Of a DNA stretch of 64,000 bases, positions 53,838-63,154 are shown piece by piece (position 1 is the first letter of the stretch; each line of letters begins with the position of its first letter). The DNA comes from Burkholderia ubonensis subsp. mesacidophila. Lineage in GTDB: Bacteria > Pseudomonadota > Gammaproteobacteria > Burkholderiales > Burkholderiaceae. The stretch is taken from positions 1,674,001-1,738,000 of the forward strand of contig NZ_CP020738.1 in NCBI RefSeq assembly GCF_002097715.1, written 5' to 3'. The position numbers and the translations under genes were made by a program. Under the pieces are notes generated by a model that did no database searches, had not been told where the DNA came from, and saw nothing but the letters and a program-made list of their open reading frames with translations.

Positions 53838-55559
53838 GTGACGCCATCTTCGCCGCCTCCGCCGGCGTTTTACTACCTGACCAATTTCGAACGTGCGCTT
53901 GCCTGGCTCGGCGAGCGCTACGACGACGTGTTCGACGACTGCGAACGGGCATTCCTGCAGGCCTTCCCGTCGCTGCCGCAGGCGTCGCGCGCGCTGCTCG
54001 TGCGAATGCTGATGCGCAACGGCCCGGACTTCCGCGCGAGCAAGCTCGCCTACGACGAGATCGGCTGTCCGCTCACGGCAGCCGCGCCGCTCGTCACGGC
54101 GGGCTGGGTCGATCCGGCGCCGGCGCTGACGCTCGACGAAATCTTCGCGTTGTGCACCAAGGCGGAACTGCTGCGGATGTTTCCGACGCTCGGCGCCCAT
54201 GCGGGCGAGCGCAAGAGCGAATGGCTCGACCGGCTGCGGCCCGCGCACGACTCGGCCCGGCCGTTCGACGCGTGGTTCTCGGCCGGCCATCCGCGGGGCG
54301 GCCGTCCGCCGAGCGACGACTGCGTGCTGCGGGTGACGGTCGGCGCGCTGTGCGACCGGCTGCGGCTGATGTTCTTCGGCAATCTCCATCAGGACTGGAG
54401 TGAATTCGTGCTCGCCGATCTCGGCGTGTTCCAGTACGAAAGCGTGCCGCTCGCACCGTCGTCACGTGCGTTCCAGCGGCGCGACGACGTCGACGCCTAT
54501 CTTGCGCTGCACGTGTGCCGCGATGCGCTCGACGCGTGGCCGGACGACGCGCCGCTCGAAGCGCTCGTCGACGCAATCGGCACGGTCGCATGCGGCCAGC
54601 CGTGGCTCGAGACGCGCCGCGCGAAGCTGCTGTTCGCGGTGGGGCAGACCGGCGAACGCCGCGGCGCATGGCCGCTCGCGCTCGACGCGTATGCACGCAG
54701 CGCGTGGCCCGGCAGCCGCCACCGGCGGATCCGCGTGCTCGAGCGCAGCGGATGCGACGGCGACGCACTCGCGCTGGCCCTCGATGCGCGCGCCGCATTC
54801 GAGAGCGACGAGGAGCGCCAGCGCGTCGAACGGATGCTGCCGCGCCTGCAGCGCCGTGCCGGCCGCGCGGTCGAGCGCGCGCCCGCCGCGCCGGACGTGC
54901 CGCGCGACACGCTGGTGCTGGCGCGCCCCGATGCGTTCGTCAGCGTCGAATACACGGTGCGCGACCATCTCGCGCAACCCGGCGCGCCGGTCCATTACGT
55001 CGAGAACACGCTGATCAATTCGCTGTTCGGCCTGCTGTGCTGGGAGCCGGTATTCGCCGCCGTGCCGGGCGCGTTCTTCCACCCGTTCCAGCGCGGGCCG
55101 GCCGACCTGCATGCGCCCGATTTCGCTGCGCGCCGCGCGGACGCGTTCGCCGCGTGCTTCGCGCAGCTCGATTCCGGCGCGTACCGGGAAACGATCCGCC
55201 GCCATTACGCGACGAAGCTGGGCCTGCAGTCGCCGTTCGTGTTCTGGGGCGTGCTGAGCCCGGAACTGCTCGACGAAGCGCTCGCATGCCTGCCGCCCGC
55301 GCATCTGCGGCTCTGGTTCGCGCGCCTGCTCGCCGACATCCGCAGCAACCGCTCCGGGCTGCCCGATCTCGTCCGTTTCTGGCCGGCCGAACGGTGCTAC
55401 GAGCTGATCGAGGTGAAGGGGCCCGGTGACCGCCTGCAGGACAACCAGACGCGCTGGCTCGGCTACTGCATCGGCCACGGGATGCCGGTGCGCGTCGTCG
55501 ACGTCGAATGGGCGGGTGAGGTCGTCGTGCCCGCCGAGGCTGCGGGGCACGGCGCATGA
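53838..55559 (+). CDS. FAN1-like VRR-NUC nuclease
   Basis: A 573-residue DNA-repair nuclease. The N-terminal part (FYYLTNFERALAWLGERYDDVF) and the helical middle resemble bacterial FAN1; the C-terminal VRR-NUC domain (about 505-545) has SGLPDLVRFWPAERCYELIEVKGPGDRLQDNQ, including the PD-(D/E)XK residues D509, E523 and K525 approximately. FAN1 enzymes cut 5-prime flap and crosslink-containing DNA. The GTG start overlaps nothing; the stop overlaps the helicase start (ATGA). An SOS box precedes it. Confidence 0.87.
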   Translation: MTPSSPPPPAFYYLTNFERALAWLGERYDDVFDDCERAFLQAFPSLPQASRALLVRMLMRNGPDFRASKLAYDEIGCPLTAAAPLVTAGWVDPAPALTLDEIFALCTKAELLRMFPTLGAHAGERKSEWLDRLRPAHDSARPFDAWFSAGHPRGGRPPSDDCVLRVTVGALCDRLRLMFFGNLHQDWSEFVLADLGVFQYESVPLAPSSRAFQRRDDVDAYLALHVCRDALDAWPDDAPLEALVDAIGTVACGQPWLETRRAKLLFAVGQTGERRGAWPLALDAYARSAWPGSRHRRIRVLERSGCDGDALALALDARAAFESDEERQRVERMLPRLQRRAGRAVERAPAAPDVPRDTLVLARPDAFVSVEYTVRDHLAQPGAPVHYVENTLINSLFGLLCWEPVFAAVPGAFFHPFQRGPADLHAPDFAARRADAFAACFAQLDSGAYRETIRRHYATKLGLQSPFVFWGVLSPELLDEALACLPPAHLRLWFARLLADIRSNRSGLPDLVRFWPAERCYELIEVKGPGDRLQDNQTRWLGYCIGHGMPVRVVDVEWAGEVVVPAEAAGHGA

Positions 55560-57856
55560 CCTACGTCGTCGCGGTGCGGGCGATGTGCGAGTTCACCGCG
55601 CGGCGCGGCGATCTCGACCTGCGCTTCACACCCGCGCCGACCGCGCTCGAAGGCATCGCGGGGCATGGCGCGGTGACGTCGCGCCGCGGCGCCCGCTACG
55701 AGACCGAGATTCCGCTGACGGGCACGTGGGGGACGCTGACCGTGCGCGGCCGCGCGGACGGCTACGATCCGTCGGCGAACCGCCTCGAGGAAATCAAGAC
55801 TTACCGCGGCAACCTCGACGCGATGCCCGCCAACCATCGTGCGCTGCACTGGGCGCAGGCGAAGGTCTATGCGCACCTGCTGTGCGACGCGCGCGAGCTC
55901 GCGGAGATCACGGTCGCGCTCGTCTATTTCGATATCGTGTCCGAGCGCGAGACCGTGCTGAGCGAGACGCTGGCGGCCGACGTGCTCGCGGCGTTCTTCG
56001 CCGAACAGTGCACGTGCTTCGTCGGCTGGGCCGAACGCGAAACCGCGCACCGTGCCGCGCGCGACGCGGCGCTGCGTGCGCTGCAGTTTCCGCATGCGCG
56101 GTTCCGCAGCGGGCAGCGCGAGCTGGCGGTCGCCGTCTATCGCGCGGCGCGCGATGAACGCTGCCTGATCGCGCAGGCGCCGACCGGCATCGGCAAGACG
56201 CTCGGCACGGTATTTCCGCTGCTGAAGGCGTGCGGCGAGGATCAGCTCGACCGCGTGTTCTTCCTGACCGCGAAGACGCCGGGCCGCGCGCTCGCGCTCG
56301 ACGCGACCGCGACGCTCGGCGCCGGCACGCCGGCGCTGCCGTTGCGCGTGCTGGAACTCGTCGCGCGCGACAAGGCGTGCGAGCACCCGGACAAAGCGTG
56401 CCACGGCGAATCGTGCCCGCTCGCGCGCGGCTTCTACGACCGGCTCGCCGCCGCGCGCGACGCGGCGATCGGCAAGGGGCTGCTCGACCGCGAAACGGTG
56501 CGCGCGGCCGCGCTCGCGCACGACATCTGCCCGTACTACCTCGCGCAGGAACTGACGCGCTGGTCGGACATGGTGGTCGGCGACTACAACTACTACTACG
56601 ACGGCAGCGCGATGCTGCACGTGCTCGCGCAGCAGAACCAGTGGCGCGTCGGCGTGCTCGTCGACGAAGCGCACAACCTGCTCGACCGCGCGCGCAAGAT
56701 GTACAGCGGATCGCTCGACCCGTTCGCGTTCGCGGCTGCGCGCGACGCGGCGCCGACCGCGCTGCGCAAGGCGTTCGAGCGGCTCGGCCGCGCCTGGGGC
56801 GCGCTGAATCGCACGCAGGAGACGCGTTACGCGGCGTATCCCGGCATCCCCGGTTCGCTCGTATCGGCCGTGCAGAACCTCGTCGCGGCGATCGGCGAGC
56901 ACCTGACCGACGCGCCGCGCGCGAACGACGACGCGTTGCTGCGGTTTCATTTCGAGGCGATCCAGTTCGGCGCGCTGGCGGACGCGTTCGACGACGCGTC
57001 GATCTTCGACGTCACGCTGCACGGCGAGCCGACGCCCCGGCAGCCGGGGCTCGACGGCGTGGCGCCGGCGGGCCGGCGGCGCCGTGCGCAATCGACGCTG
57101 TGCGTGCGCAACGTGATCCCGGCCGGCTTCCTCGCGCCGCGCTTCGCCGCCGCCCGCGCGACCGTGCTGTTTTCCGGGACGCTGCGGCCGTTCCATTTTT
57201 ATCGCGACACGCTCGGACTGCCTGCCGACACCGGCTGGCTCGACGTCGACGGGCCGTTCCGCGCCGAACAGCTGACCGTGCGCGTCGCGAGCCACGTGTC
57301 GACGCGCTGGCGCGACCGCGACCGGTCGCTGGCGCCGATCGCCGACCTGATCGCCGCGCAGTACGCGGCGCGCCCCGGCAACTACCTGAGCTTCCTGAGC
57401 AGTTTCGATTACCTGCAGCGCGTCGTCGCGCTGATACAGGAGCGTCATCCGGACGTGCCCGTATGGGCGCAGGCGCCCGGCATGGCCGAGGCCGAACGCG
57501 ACGCGTTCCTCGCGCGTTTCGACGCGGGCGGGCGCGGCGTCGGTTTCGCGGTGCTGGGCGGGGCGTTCTCGGAAGGGGTGGATCTGGCGGGCGAACGGCT
57601 GATCGGCGCGTTCATCGCGACGCTCGGCCTGCCGCAGGTCAACGACGTCAACGAGCAGATGCGCCGCGCGATGGACGCGCGCTTCGGCAACGGCTACGAC
57701 TACATCTACCTGTATCCCGGGCTGCAGAAGGTCGTGCAGGCGGCCGGGCGGGTGATCCGCACCGAGCAGGACGAGGGCGTCGTGCACCTGATCGACGACC
57801 GCTATCGGCGGCGCGAGGTGCGTGATCTGCTGCCGCGCTGGTGGCGGATCGGTTAG
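55556..57856 (+). CDS. XPD/DinG-type Fe-S helicase with N-terminal nuclease-like domain
   Basis: A 766-residue superfamily 2 helicase. The N-terminal 170 residues resemble a PD-(D/E)XK nuclease domain (D68 in GRADGYDP, E79 and K81 in EEIKTYRG). The helicase has Walker A (APTGIGKT, 208-215), DEAH at 370-373 (VDEAHN) and motif VI (VQAAGRVIRTEQDEG). Four cysteines, C275, C282, C287 and C325, should bind a 4Fe-4S cluster. It is cotranslated with the FAN1-like gene, suggesting joint processing of damaged DNA such as interstrand crosslinks. Confidence 0.9.
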   Translation: MTYVVAVRAMCEFTARRGDLDLRFTPAPTALEGIAGHGAVTSRRGARYETEIPLTGTWGTLTVRGRADGYDPSANRLEEIKTYRGNLDAMPANHRALHWAQAKVYAHLLCDARELAEITVALVYFDIVSERETVLSETLAADVLAAFFAEQCTCFVGWAERETAHRAARDAALRALQFPHARFRSGQRELAVAVYRAARDERCLIAQAPTGIGKTLGTVFPLLKACGEDQLDRVFFLTAKTPGRALALDATATLGAGTPALPLRVLELVARDKACEHPDKACHGESCPLARGFYDRLAAARDAAIGKGLLDRETVRAAALAHDICPYYLAQELTRWSDMVVGDYNYYYDGSAMLHVLAQQNQWRVGVLVDEAHNLLDRARKMYSGSLDPFAFAAARDAAPTALRKAFERLGRAWGALNRTQETRYAAYPGIPGSLVSAVQNLVAAIGEHLTDAPRANDDALLRFHFEAIQFGALADAFDDASIFDVTLHGEPTPRQPGLDGVAPAGRRRRAQSTLCVRNVIPAGFLAPRFAAARATVLFSGTLRPFHFYRDTLGLPADTGWLDVDGPFRAEQLTVRVASHVSTRWRDRDRSLAPIADLIAAQYAARPGNYLSFLSSFDYLQRVVALIQERHPDVPVWAQAPGMAEAERDAFLARFDAGGRGVGFAVLGGAFSEGVDLAGERLIGAFIATLGLPQVNDVNEQMRRAMDARFGNGYDYIYLYPGLQKVVQAAGRVIRTEQDEGVVHLIDDRYRRREVRDLLPRWWRIG

Positions 57857-57876
57857 CGGGGCGGGCGGGAGCGGGC

Positions 57877-58647
57877 TCAGAGCACGTTGAGCATCGCGAG
57901 CGCGGTTTCCTGCAACGGCGGCAGCACGCGCCGCACGGCCGCTTCGGTCGGTTCGGCGCCGATCGGCATGTTGGTGCTCAGCGCGGCGACGACTTCGCCG
58001 TGACGGTTCTTCAGCGGCACCGCGATCCCGCGCACGCCGACCTGCAACTGCTGCTCGATCACCGCGAAGCCGTCGTCGCGCGCGCGGTCGATCTGTTCGA
58101 GCAGGCGCGCGTTGTTGGTGATCGTATGCGGCGTGAACGGCGGCAGCTCGGCGCCGTCGAGCCACGCGCGGACCGCGTCGCGATCCGGATGGTGCGCGAG
58201 CAGCACGACGCCCGGCGAGGTCAGCGGCGCCGGCACGCGCGCGCCGAGCACGAAGCCGGTCGTCATCACGCGCGACACGCCGTTGCGCGCGATGAACACC
58301 AGCTCCCACTCGTCGAGCACGCTCACGTACGCGGATTCGTTCAGCGTCGCGCTTAGTTGCTGCAGATACGGCTGGACGGTGCGCGGCAGCCGCGCGGAAT
58401 CGAAGTACGACCAGCCGACCCGCAGCACGCGCGGCGTCAGGCCGTACAGCTTGCCGTCGGTATAGACGTAGCCGAGCGATTCGAGCGTCAGCAGGTAACG
58501 CCGCGCGGCTGTGCGCGTGAGACCGGTGCGGGCGGCGGCCTGGGTCGGCGTCATGCGCGCATGCTGGCTGTCGAACGCTTCGAGGATCATCAGGCCCTTT
58601 TCGAGGCCGGCAATCCAGTCGCGCTTGTCGAGTTCGGCCTTTTTCAT
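57877..58647 (-). CDS. IclR-family regulator (PcaR/PobR-like)
   Basis: A 256-residue regulator. The N-terminal HTH (MTPTQAAARTGLTRTAARRYLLTLESLGYV) and the C-terminal effector domain with the GxxxP pattern (RGIAVPLKNRHGEVVAALSTN) match the PcaR/PobR/PcaU branch, which controls aromatic and hydroaromatic acid catabolism. It is 25 nt downstream of the MurA-like gene. The likely operator lies at 61581-61618 between shiA and the dioxygenase gene. Confidence 0.88.
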   Translation of the reverse strand: MKKAELDKRDWIAGLEKGLMILEAFDSQHARMTPTQAAARTGLTRTAARRYLLTLESLGYVYTDGKLYGLTPRVLRVGWSYFDSARLPRTVQPYLQQLSATLNESAYVSVLDEWELVFIARNGVSRVMTTGFVLGARVPAPLTSPGVVLLAHHPDRDAVRAWLDGAELPPFTPHTITNNARLLEQIDRARDDGFAVIEQQLQVGVRGIAVPLKNRHGEVVAALSTNMPIGAEPTEAAVRRVLPPLQETALAMLNVL

Positions 58648-58672
58648 GTCGCGCAGCGCCGCACGGCTCGCA

Positions 58673-59974
58673 TCACTCGCTGCTCGTCCACTCGACGTTC
58701 GCGCCGACCGAACGCAGGTTCTCGACGAAATGCGGATGCGCGCGGCGGATCGGCAGCGCGTTCATGATTTCCGAGCGGCCCTCGATGCTCGCGGCAACCA
58801 TCAGCAGCGCGATCGCGACGCGGATGATGTACGGGCTCTCGACGCGCGCCGGCGCGAGCTTCAGCCCGCCGAACGTAATCAGCCGGTGCGGATCGGACAG
58901 CAGCACGTGCGCGCCGAACTTCGACAGTTCACCCGACCAGCCGAGCGCGCCGTCGTAGACTTTGTTCCAGAACATCGCGCTGCCTTCGGCTTGCACGCCG
59001 AGCGCGATGAAGATCGGCAGCAGGTCGACCGGCAGGTACGGCCACGGTGCGGCCTCGATCTTGGTCAGGATGTTCTGCGTGAACGGCCGGCGCACGCGCA
59101 GCGGGCCGTCGCGCTCCGCGCGCGACCAGCCGTCGTGGTGCGTGACGTGCACGCCGAATTTCGCGAACGTGCGGTCGATCAGCGGGAAATGCTCGGGCAC
59201 CGAGTTGCGCACGGCGATGTCGCCGCCCGTGATCGCGCCGAGCGCGAGGAAGGTCGCGATTTCGTGAAAGTCCTCGGCGAAGCGGAATTCGCCGCCGCCG
59301 AGCTTTCGCCCGCCGGTCACGCAGAGCCGCGACGTGCCGATGCCTTCGATGCCGACGCCGAGCATCGCGAGGAACTGCGAAAACTCCTGCACGTGCGGTT
59401 CGGATGCGGCGTTCATCAGCGTCGACGTGCCGGCCGCGGCGGTCGCGCACAACGCGAAGTTCTCGGTGGTCGTCACCGACGCGTAGTCGAGCCAGTGGTC
59501 GTTCGCCTTCAGCGGGCCTTCCGAGCGCACGATCAGCGAGTCGGGCGTGCGTTCGATCTGCGCGCCGAAGCGCTCGAACACCTCGACGTGCGGATCGATC
59601 TCGCGCACGCCGAGCGTGCAGCCCTTCACGTCGTTCTCGAGGCGCGCGACGCCGAAGCGCGCGAGCAGCGGCGGAATCAGCATGATCGACGAGCGCATCG
59701 CCTCGGGCAGCCGGTGGACGGCCGGATCGAACGTCGTGTTGCGGTGATGGAGCTCGAGGATGCCGGTCTCGAAATCGATCGATACGTCGCTGCCGAGCGT
59801 GCGGAAGATGTCGAGGATCTTGCGCACGTCGGTGATGTCGGGCACGCCGACGAGCCGCAGCGGCTGGTCGGTGAGCAGGGTGGCGCACAGGATCGGCAGG
59901 ACGGCGTTCTTGTTCGCGGACGGCTGGATGTCGCCGCGCAGCGGTGTGCCGCCGTGAACGATGAGATTCGACAT
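58673..59974 (-). CDS. MurA-like enolpyruvyl transferase
   Basis: A 433-residue protein of the EPT/RTPC family, close to UDP-N-acetylglucosamine 1-carboxyvinyltransferase. It keeps K22 (NKNAVLPI), R94 (MRSSIM), the catalytic Cys119 (VKGCTLGVREID), the Asp of PVDLLP and the C-terminal Arg of the active site, so it should be catalytic. It sits between shiA and the IclR gene, an unusual place for a peptidoglycan enzyme. It may be a second MurA or an enolpyruvyl transferase with a shikimate-type substrate. The ATG at 59974 fits the MurA N-terminus. Confidence 0.85.
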   Translation of the reverse strand: MSNLIVHGGTPLRGDIQPSANKNAVLPILCATLLTDQPLRLVGVPDITDVRKILDIFRTLGSDVSIDFETGILELHHRNTTFDPAVHRLPEAMRSSIMLIPPLLARFGVARLENDVKGCTLGVREIDPHVEVFERFGAQIERTPDSLIVRSEGPLKANDHWLDYASVTTTENFALCATAAAGTSTLMNAASEPHVQEFSQFLAMLGVGIEGIGTSRLCVTGGRKLGGGEFRFAEDFHEIATFLALGAITGGDIAVRNSVPEHFPLIDRTFAKFGVHVTHHDGWSRAERDGPLRVRRPFTQNILTKIEAAPWPYLPVDLLPIFIALGVQAEGSAMFWNKVYDGALGWSGELSKFGAHVLLSDPHRLITFGGLKLAPARVESPYIIRVAIALLMVAASIEGRSEIMNALPIRRAHPHFVENLRSVGANVEWTSSE

Positions 59975-60144
59975 GATATGGGGGTAGATCGGTGACTGAC
60001 GTAGGCCCATATGATGCCATTGGTCGACATGGCAGTGGAAAGTGCAAGCGGGAAATCAGGAGATCAGCGCAGGGCTTGACAGTGTTTGACGCTGCGCGGC
60101 GCTGCCCACACGCGCTCGACACGTGCAGGCAGCCGGCCGGAGAG

Positions 60145-61452
60145 TCAACCCGCCACCCGCATCCGCGCGGCGACGATCAACGAGATCAGGCACCCCACCG
60201 CGAGATAGCCGGCGACGAGGTGCCACGAGCCGCCGCCCACGCTGACGAGGCCAACGGCGATGAACGGCGTGAAGCCGCCGCCGACCACGCTCGCGAACTG
60301 GTAGCCGACGCCCGCGCCGCTATAGCGGTATTCGGCGCCGAACAACTCGGTGAAGAGCGGCTGCTGGACGCTCACGACCATGTCGTGCGCGGCGTTCGCG
60401 AGCAGGATCGAGAAGATCACGATCCACGCGATCGAACGCGCCTCGAGCGCGACGAAGAACGGCACCGCGGACGCGAGGCCGATCAGCGCGCCGACCAGGT
60501 AGACGCGGCGCAGGCCGAAACGGTCGGCCAGCCACGCGAAGCACGGGATCGTCACGCAGCTCACCGCGCCGACCAGCAGGCCGATGTTCAGGAACAGGTC
60601 GCGCGACATGCCGAGATTGGTCGTCGAATAGCTGAGCGCGAACGCGGTGACGATATACATCGTGAACAGTTCGGCGAGACGCAGCGCGACGATCAGCAGG
60701 AACGCCTTCGGATGGCGCGTCAGCGCCTCGAGCACCGGCAGGCGCAGCTTGCGGTTCCCGTGCTCGACCTTCTCGACGAACTCCTGCGACTCGTCCATGC
60801 TCTTGCGCACCCACAGGCCGATCAGCACCAGTACGATGCTGAACACGAACGGCAGGCGCCAGCCCCACGACTTGAACGCCGCCTCGCCGAGCGTGTGGCT
60901 CAGGATCGACACGATGCCCGTCGCCAGCACGAGGCCGACGCCGTAACCGACCTGCACGCCGCTGCTGTAGAACGCCTTCTTTTTCTGCGGCGCGCTTTCG
61001 ACGGCCATCAGCGCCGCGCCGCCCCATTCGCCGCCGACCGCGAAGCCCTGGATCGCGCGCATCAGGACCAGCAGCACGGGCGCCCACCAGCCGATCGTCG
61101 CGAAGGTCGGCAACAGGCCGATAGCGACGGTCGACAGGCCCATCATCATCACGGTCAGCACGAGCATCCGCTTGCGGCCGAGCCGGTCGCCGTAGTGGCC
61201 GAACACAACGCCGCCGAGCGGCCGGAACAGGAAGCCGACACCGAACGTCGCGAACGCCGCGAGGGTGCCCATCGTCGGGCTGACCTTCGGGAAAAACTCG
61301 GAATTGAACACGAGCGCGGCGACGATCCCGTACAACAGGAAGTCGTACCAGTCGACGACGGCGCCGACGAAGCTGCCGAGCGCGGCCCTGCGGGCCTGGC
61401 TGCGCGCCCGGACGGTGCTTGCGGTGTCGACGGTGTCAAAGGCGGGGGTCAT
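60145..61452 (-). CDS. shiA: Shikimate transporter (MHS family, ShiA-like)
   Basis: A 435-residue proton symporter of the metabolite:H+ symporter family. Near-identity to E. coli ShiA in RRAALGSFVGAVVDWYDFLLYGIVAALVFN, GFAVGGEWGGAALMAVESAP, FYSSGVQVGYGVGLVLATG and YRYSGAGVGYQFASVVGGGFTPFIA. It should import shikimate or a related hydroaromatic acid. AGGAGA lies 9 nt before the ATG at 61452. The gene is divergent from the HPPD-like gene, sharing a regulatory region with a PcaR-like site. Confidence 0.92.
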   Translation of the reverse strand: MTPAFDTVDTASTVRARSQARRAALGSFVGAVVDWYDFLLYGIVAALVFNSEFFPKVSPTMGTLAAFATFGVGFLFRPLGGVVFGHYGDRLGRKRMLVLTVMMMGLSTVAIGLLPTFATIGWWAPVLLVLMRAIQGFAVGGEWGGAALMAVESAPQKKKAFYSSGVQVGYGVGLVLATGIVSILSHTLGEAAFKSWGWRLPFVFSIVLVLIGLWVRKSMDESQEFVEKVEHGNRKLRLPVLEALTRHPKAFLLIVALRLAELFTMYIVTAFALSYSTTNLGMSRDLFLNIGLLVGAVSCVTIPCFAWLADRFGLRRVYLVGALIGLASAVPFFVALEARSIAWIVIFSILLANAAHDMVVSVQQPLFTELFGAEYRYSGAGVGYQFASVVGGGFTPFIAVGLVSVGGGSWHLVAGYLAVGCLISLIVAARMRVAG

Positions 61453-61580
61453 GGCGGTGTCTCCTGGCACGGCGCATCATGGAATCGTGGCGGCGCCGCG
61501 TCCGATGCTGCATTGAAGGCGTTGGGTGAACGGAGCATAGGGCGCGCATCGCGGCGCGGCAATTGGCCAAACGGTCAAAG

Positions 61581-61618
61581 TGCGCGATTATCGTTCAAGT
61601 CCGTGCGTTAATCGCACG
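61581..61618. promoter_or_regulatory. PcaR-like operator region between shiA and the dioxygenase gene
   Basis: GTGCGTTAATCGCAC (61603-61617) differs at two positions from the Pseudomonas PcaR site GTTCGATAATCGCAC as I recall it. A second related block, GTGCGCGATTATCG (61580-61593), precedes it. Both lie between divergent promoters. Confidence 0.55.
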
Positions 61619-61814
61619 ATTTTCGGGTTTGCACTAGGCGGGGCGTCGCGCAGTCCGTTCGGCCGATGTGTGCCGCCGTGAACGGTTTGGTTAAAATCGG
61701 CACCATTGATAACATCGCGCGGAACAGTCGCAGGCCCGGACGCCGCGCACGCGGGGTCGCGATGGCGGGCCCGCGCTACACCCTCATCGACCTCGCTTGT
61801 CCCCGGAGACTGGA

Positions 61815-62942
61815 ATGCCTGGCACTCATCCCCCCCTGTCCAGCGATACGCCGCCTGTCGAGAACCCGGCCGCCAATCCGCTCGGGATGGCCGGGCTAGA
61901 ATTCGTCGAATTCGCAGCGCCCGTGCCGGACGCGCTCGCGCAACGCTTCGAGCAGCTCGGGTTCAAGGCGATCGCCCGGCACGTCAGCAAGGCCGTCACG
62001 CTGTACCGGCAAGGCCGGATGAATTTCCTGATCAACGCGGAGCCCGATTCGTTCGCCGCGCGTTACGCGGAGGAGTACGGCATGGGCGTATGCGCGATCG
62101 GCCTGCGCGTCGCCAGCGCGCGGCGCGCGTTCGAGCGGGCGATCACGCTGGGCGCGTGGGCGTTCGAAGGCGAGCGGGTTGGCGTCGGCGAGCTGAAGAT
62201 TCCGGCGATCCAGGGCATCGGCGATTCGCATCTCTATTTCGTCGACCGCTGGCGCGGGCGCGACGGCCAGCGCGGCGGCGTCGGCGACATCTCGATCTTC
62301 GACATCGATTTCCGGCCGATCGACGTCGCCACCGCGCATACCGATCTTGATTTCGTCGGCACCGGGCTGCAGCAGGTCGACCACTTCACGCAGACGGTCG
62401 GCGCGGGGCGAATGCAGGAATGGCTGGATTTCTACCACGACCTGCTGCATTTCCGTGAAATCCATGAAATTGACCCGCACTGGCACGTGTCCGAGGAATC
62501 GCGCGTGATGGTGTCGCCGTGCGGCGCGCTACGGATTCCGGTCTACGAGGAAGGCACGCGGCGCACCGAGCTGATGCACGCCTACCTGCCCGACCATCCG
62601 GGCGAGGGCGTGCAGCACGTCGCGCTCGCGACCGACGACATCCTGTCGTGCGTCGACGCACTGCGCGCGAACGGCGTCGAATTCATCGAGCCGCCCGCAC
62701 GCTACTACGACACGGTCGATGCGCGGCTGCCGGGGCACGGTCTCGATCTCGACGCGCTTCGGCGCCGCGCGGTGCTCGTCGACGGCGAAATCGGCGACGA
62801 CGGCGTGCCGCAGCTGTTCTTCCAGACGTTCGTCAAGCGGCGGCCGGGCGAGATCTTCTTCGAGATCGTCCAGCGGCAGGGGAACCACGGGTTCGGGGAG
62901 GGGAACCTTGCGGCGCTTTCGCAAGCGCGCGACGTTGGCTGA
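61815..62942 (+). CDS. 4-hydroxyphenylpyruvate dioxygenase (HPPD)-like enzyme
   Basis: A 375-residue iron dioxygenase of the HPPD family. The N-terminal half (ANPLGMAGLEFVEFAAP, then NFLINAEPDSFAARYAEEYGMGVCAIGLRV) and C-terminal half match Pseudomonas HPPD. Iron ligands are the His of VDHFTQTV, the His of VQHVALATDD and the Glu of IFFEIVQR. It would convert 4-hydroxyphenylpyruvate to homogentisate in tyrosine breakdown. Its place beside shiA and a PcaR-type regulator allows another role, because QuiC-type 3-dehydroshikimate dehydratases carry an HPPD-like domain. ATG 61815 has GGAGA 6 nt upstream; a TTG at 61797 is the alternative. Confidence 0.85.
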   Translation: MPGTHPPLSSDTPPVENPAANPLGMAGLEFVEFAAPVPDALAQRFEQLGFKAIARHVSKAVTLYRQGRMNFLINAEPDSFAARYAEEYGMGVCAIGLRVASARRAFERAITLGAWAFEGERVGVGELKIPAIQGIGDSHLYFVDRWRGRDGQRGGVGDISIFDIDFRPIDVATAHTDLDFVGTGLQQVDHFTQTVGAGRMQEWLDFYHDLLHFREIHEIDPHWHVSEESRVMVSPCGALRIPVYEEGTRRTELMHAYLPDHPGEGVQHVALATDDILSCVDALRANGVEFIEPPARYYDTVDARLPGHGLDLDALRRRAVLVDGEIGDDGVPQLFFQTFVKRRPGEIFFEIVQRQGNHGFGEGNLAALSQARDVG

Positions 62943-63154
62943 ATGGCCGTCTTCCTCGTATCCGGCGCCGCGCTTTACATTACCTGACAGCAACCAGACG
63001 TGTCCGGTGGTCGCGGAATCCGGCCGCTGCACGCGACGTTCCGCGACTCGCCGGCGCCAACTGGGGCAATCCGATTCGGGATTGCGATGACATCAATGCT
63101 TGCATCCTGCCGGTGAGGCGCTCTCATTGATAGCAAATCCGACTCGAGGGATGT

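Noticed and set aside
55463..58309. 948-codon minus-strand open frame opposite the nuclease/helicase operon
   Set aside because: Same artefact of high third-position GC; the plus-strand genes have clear motifs.
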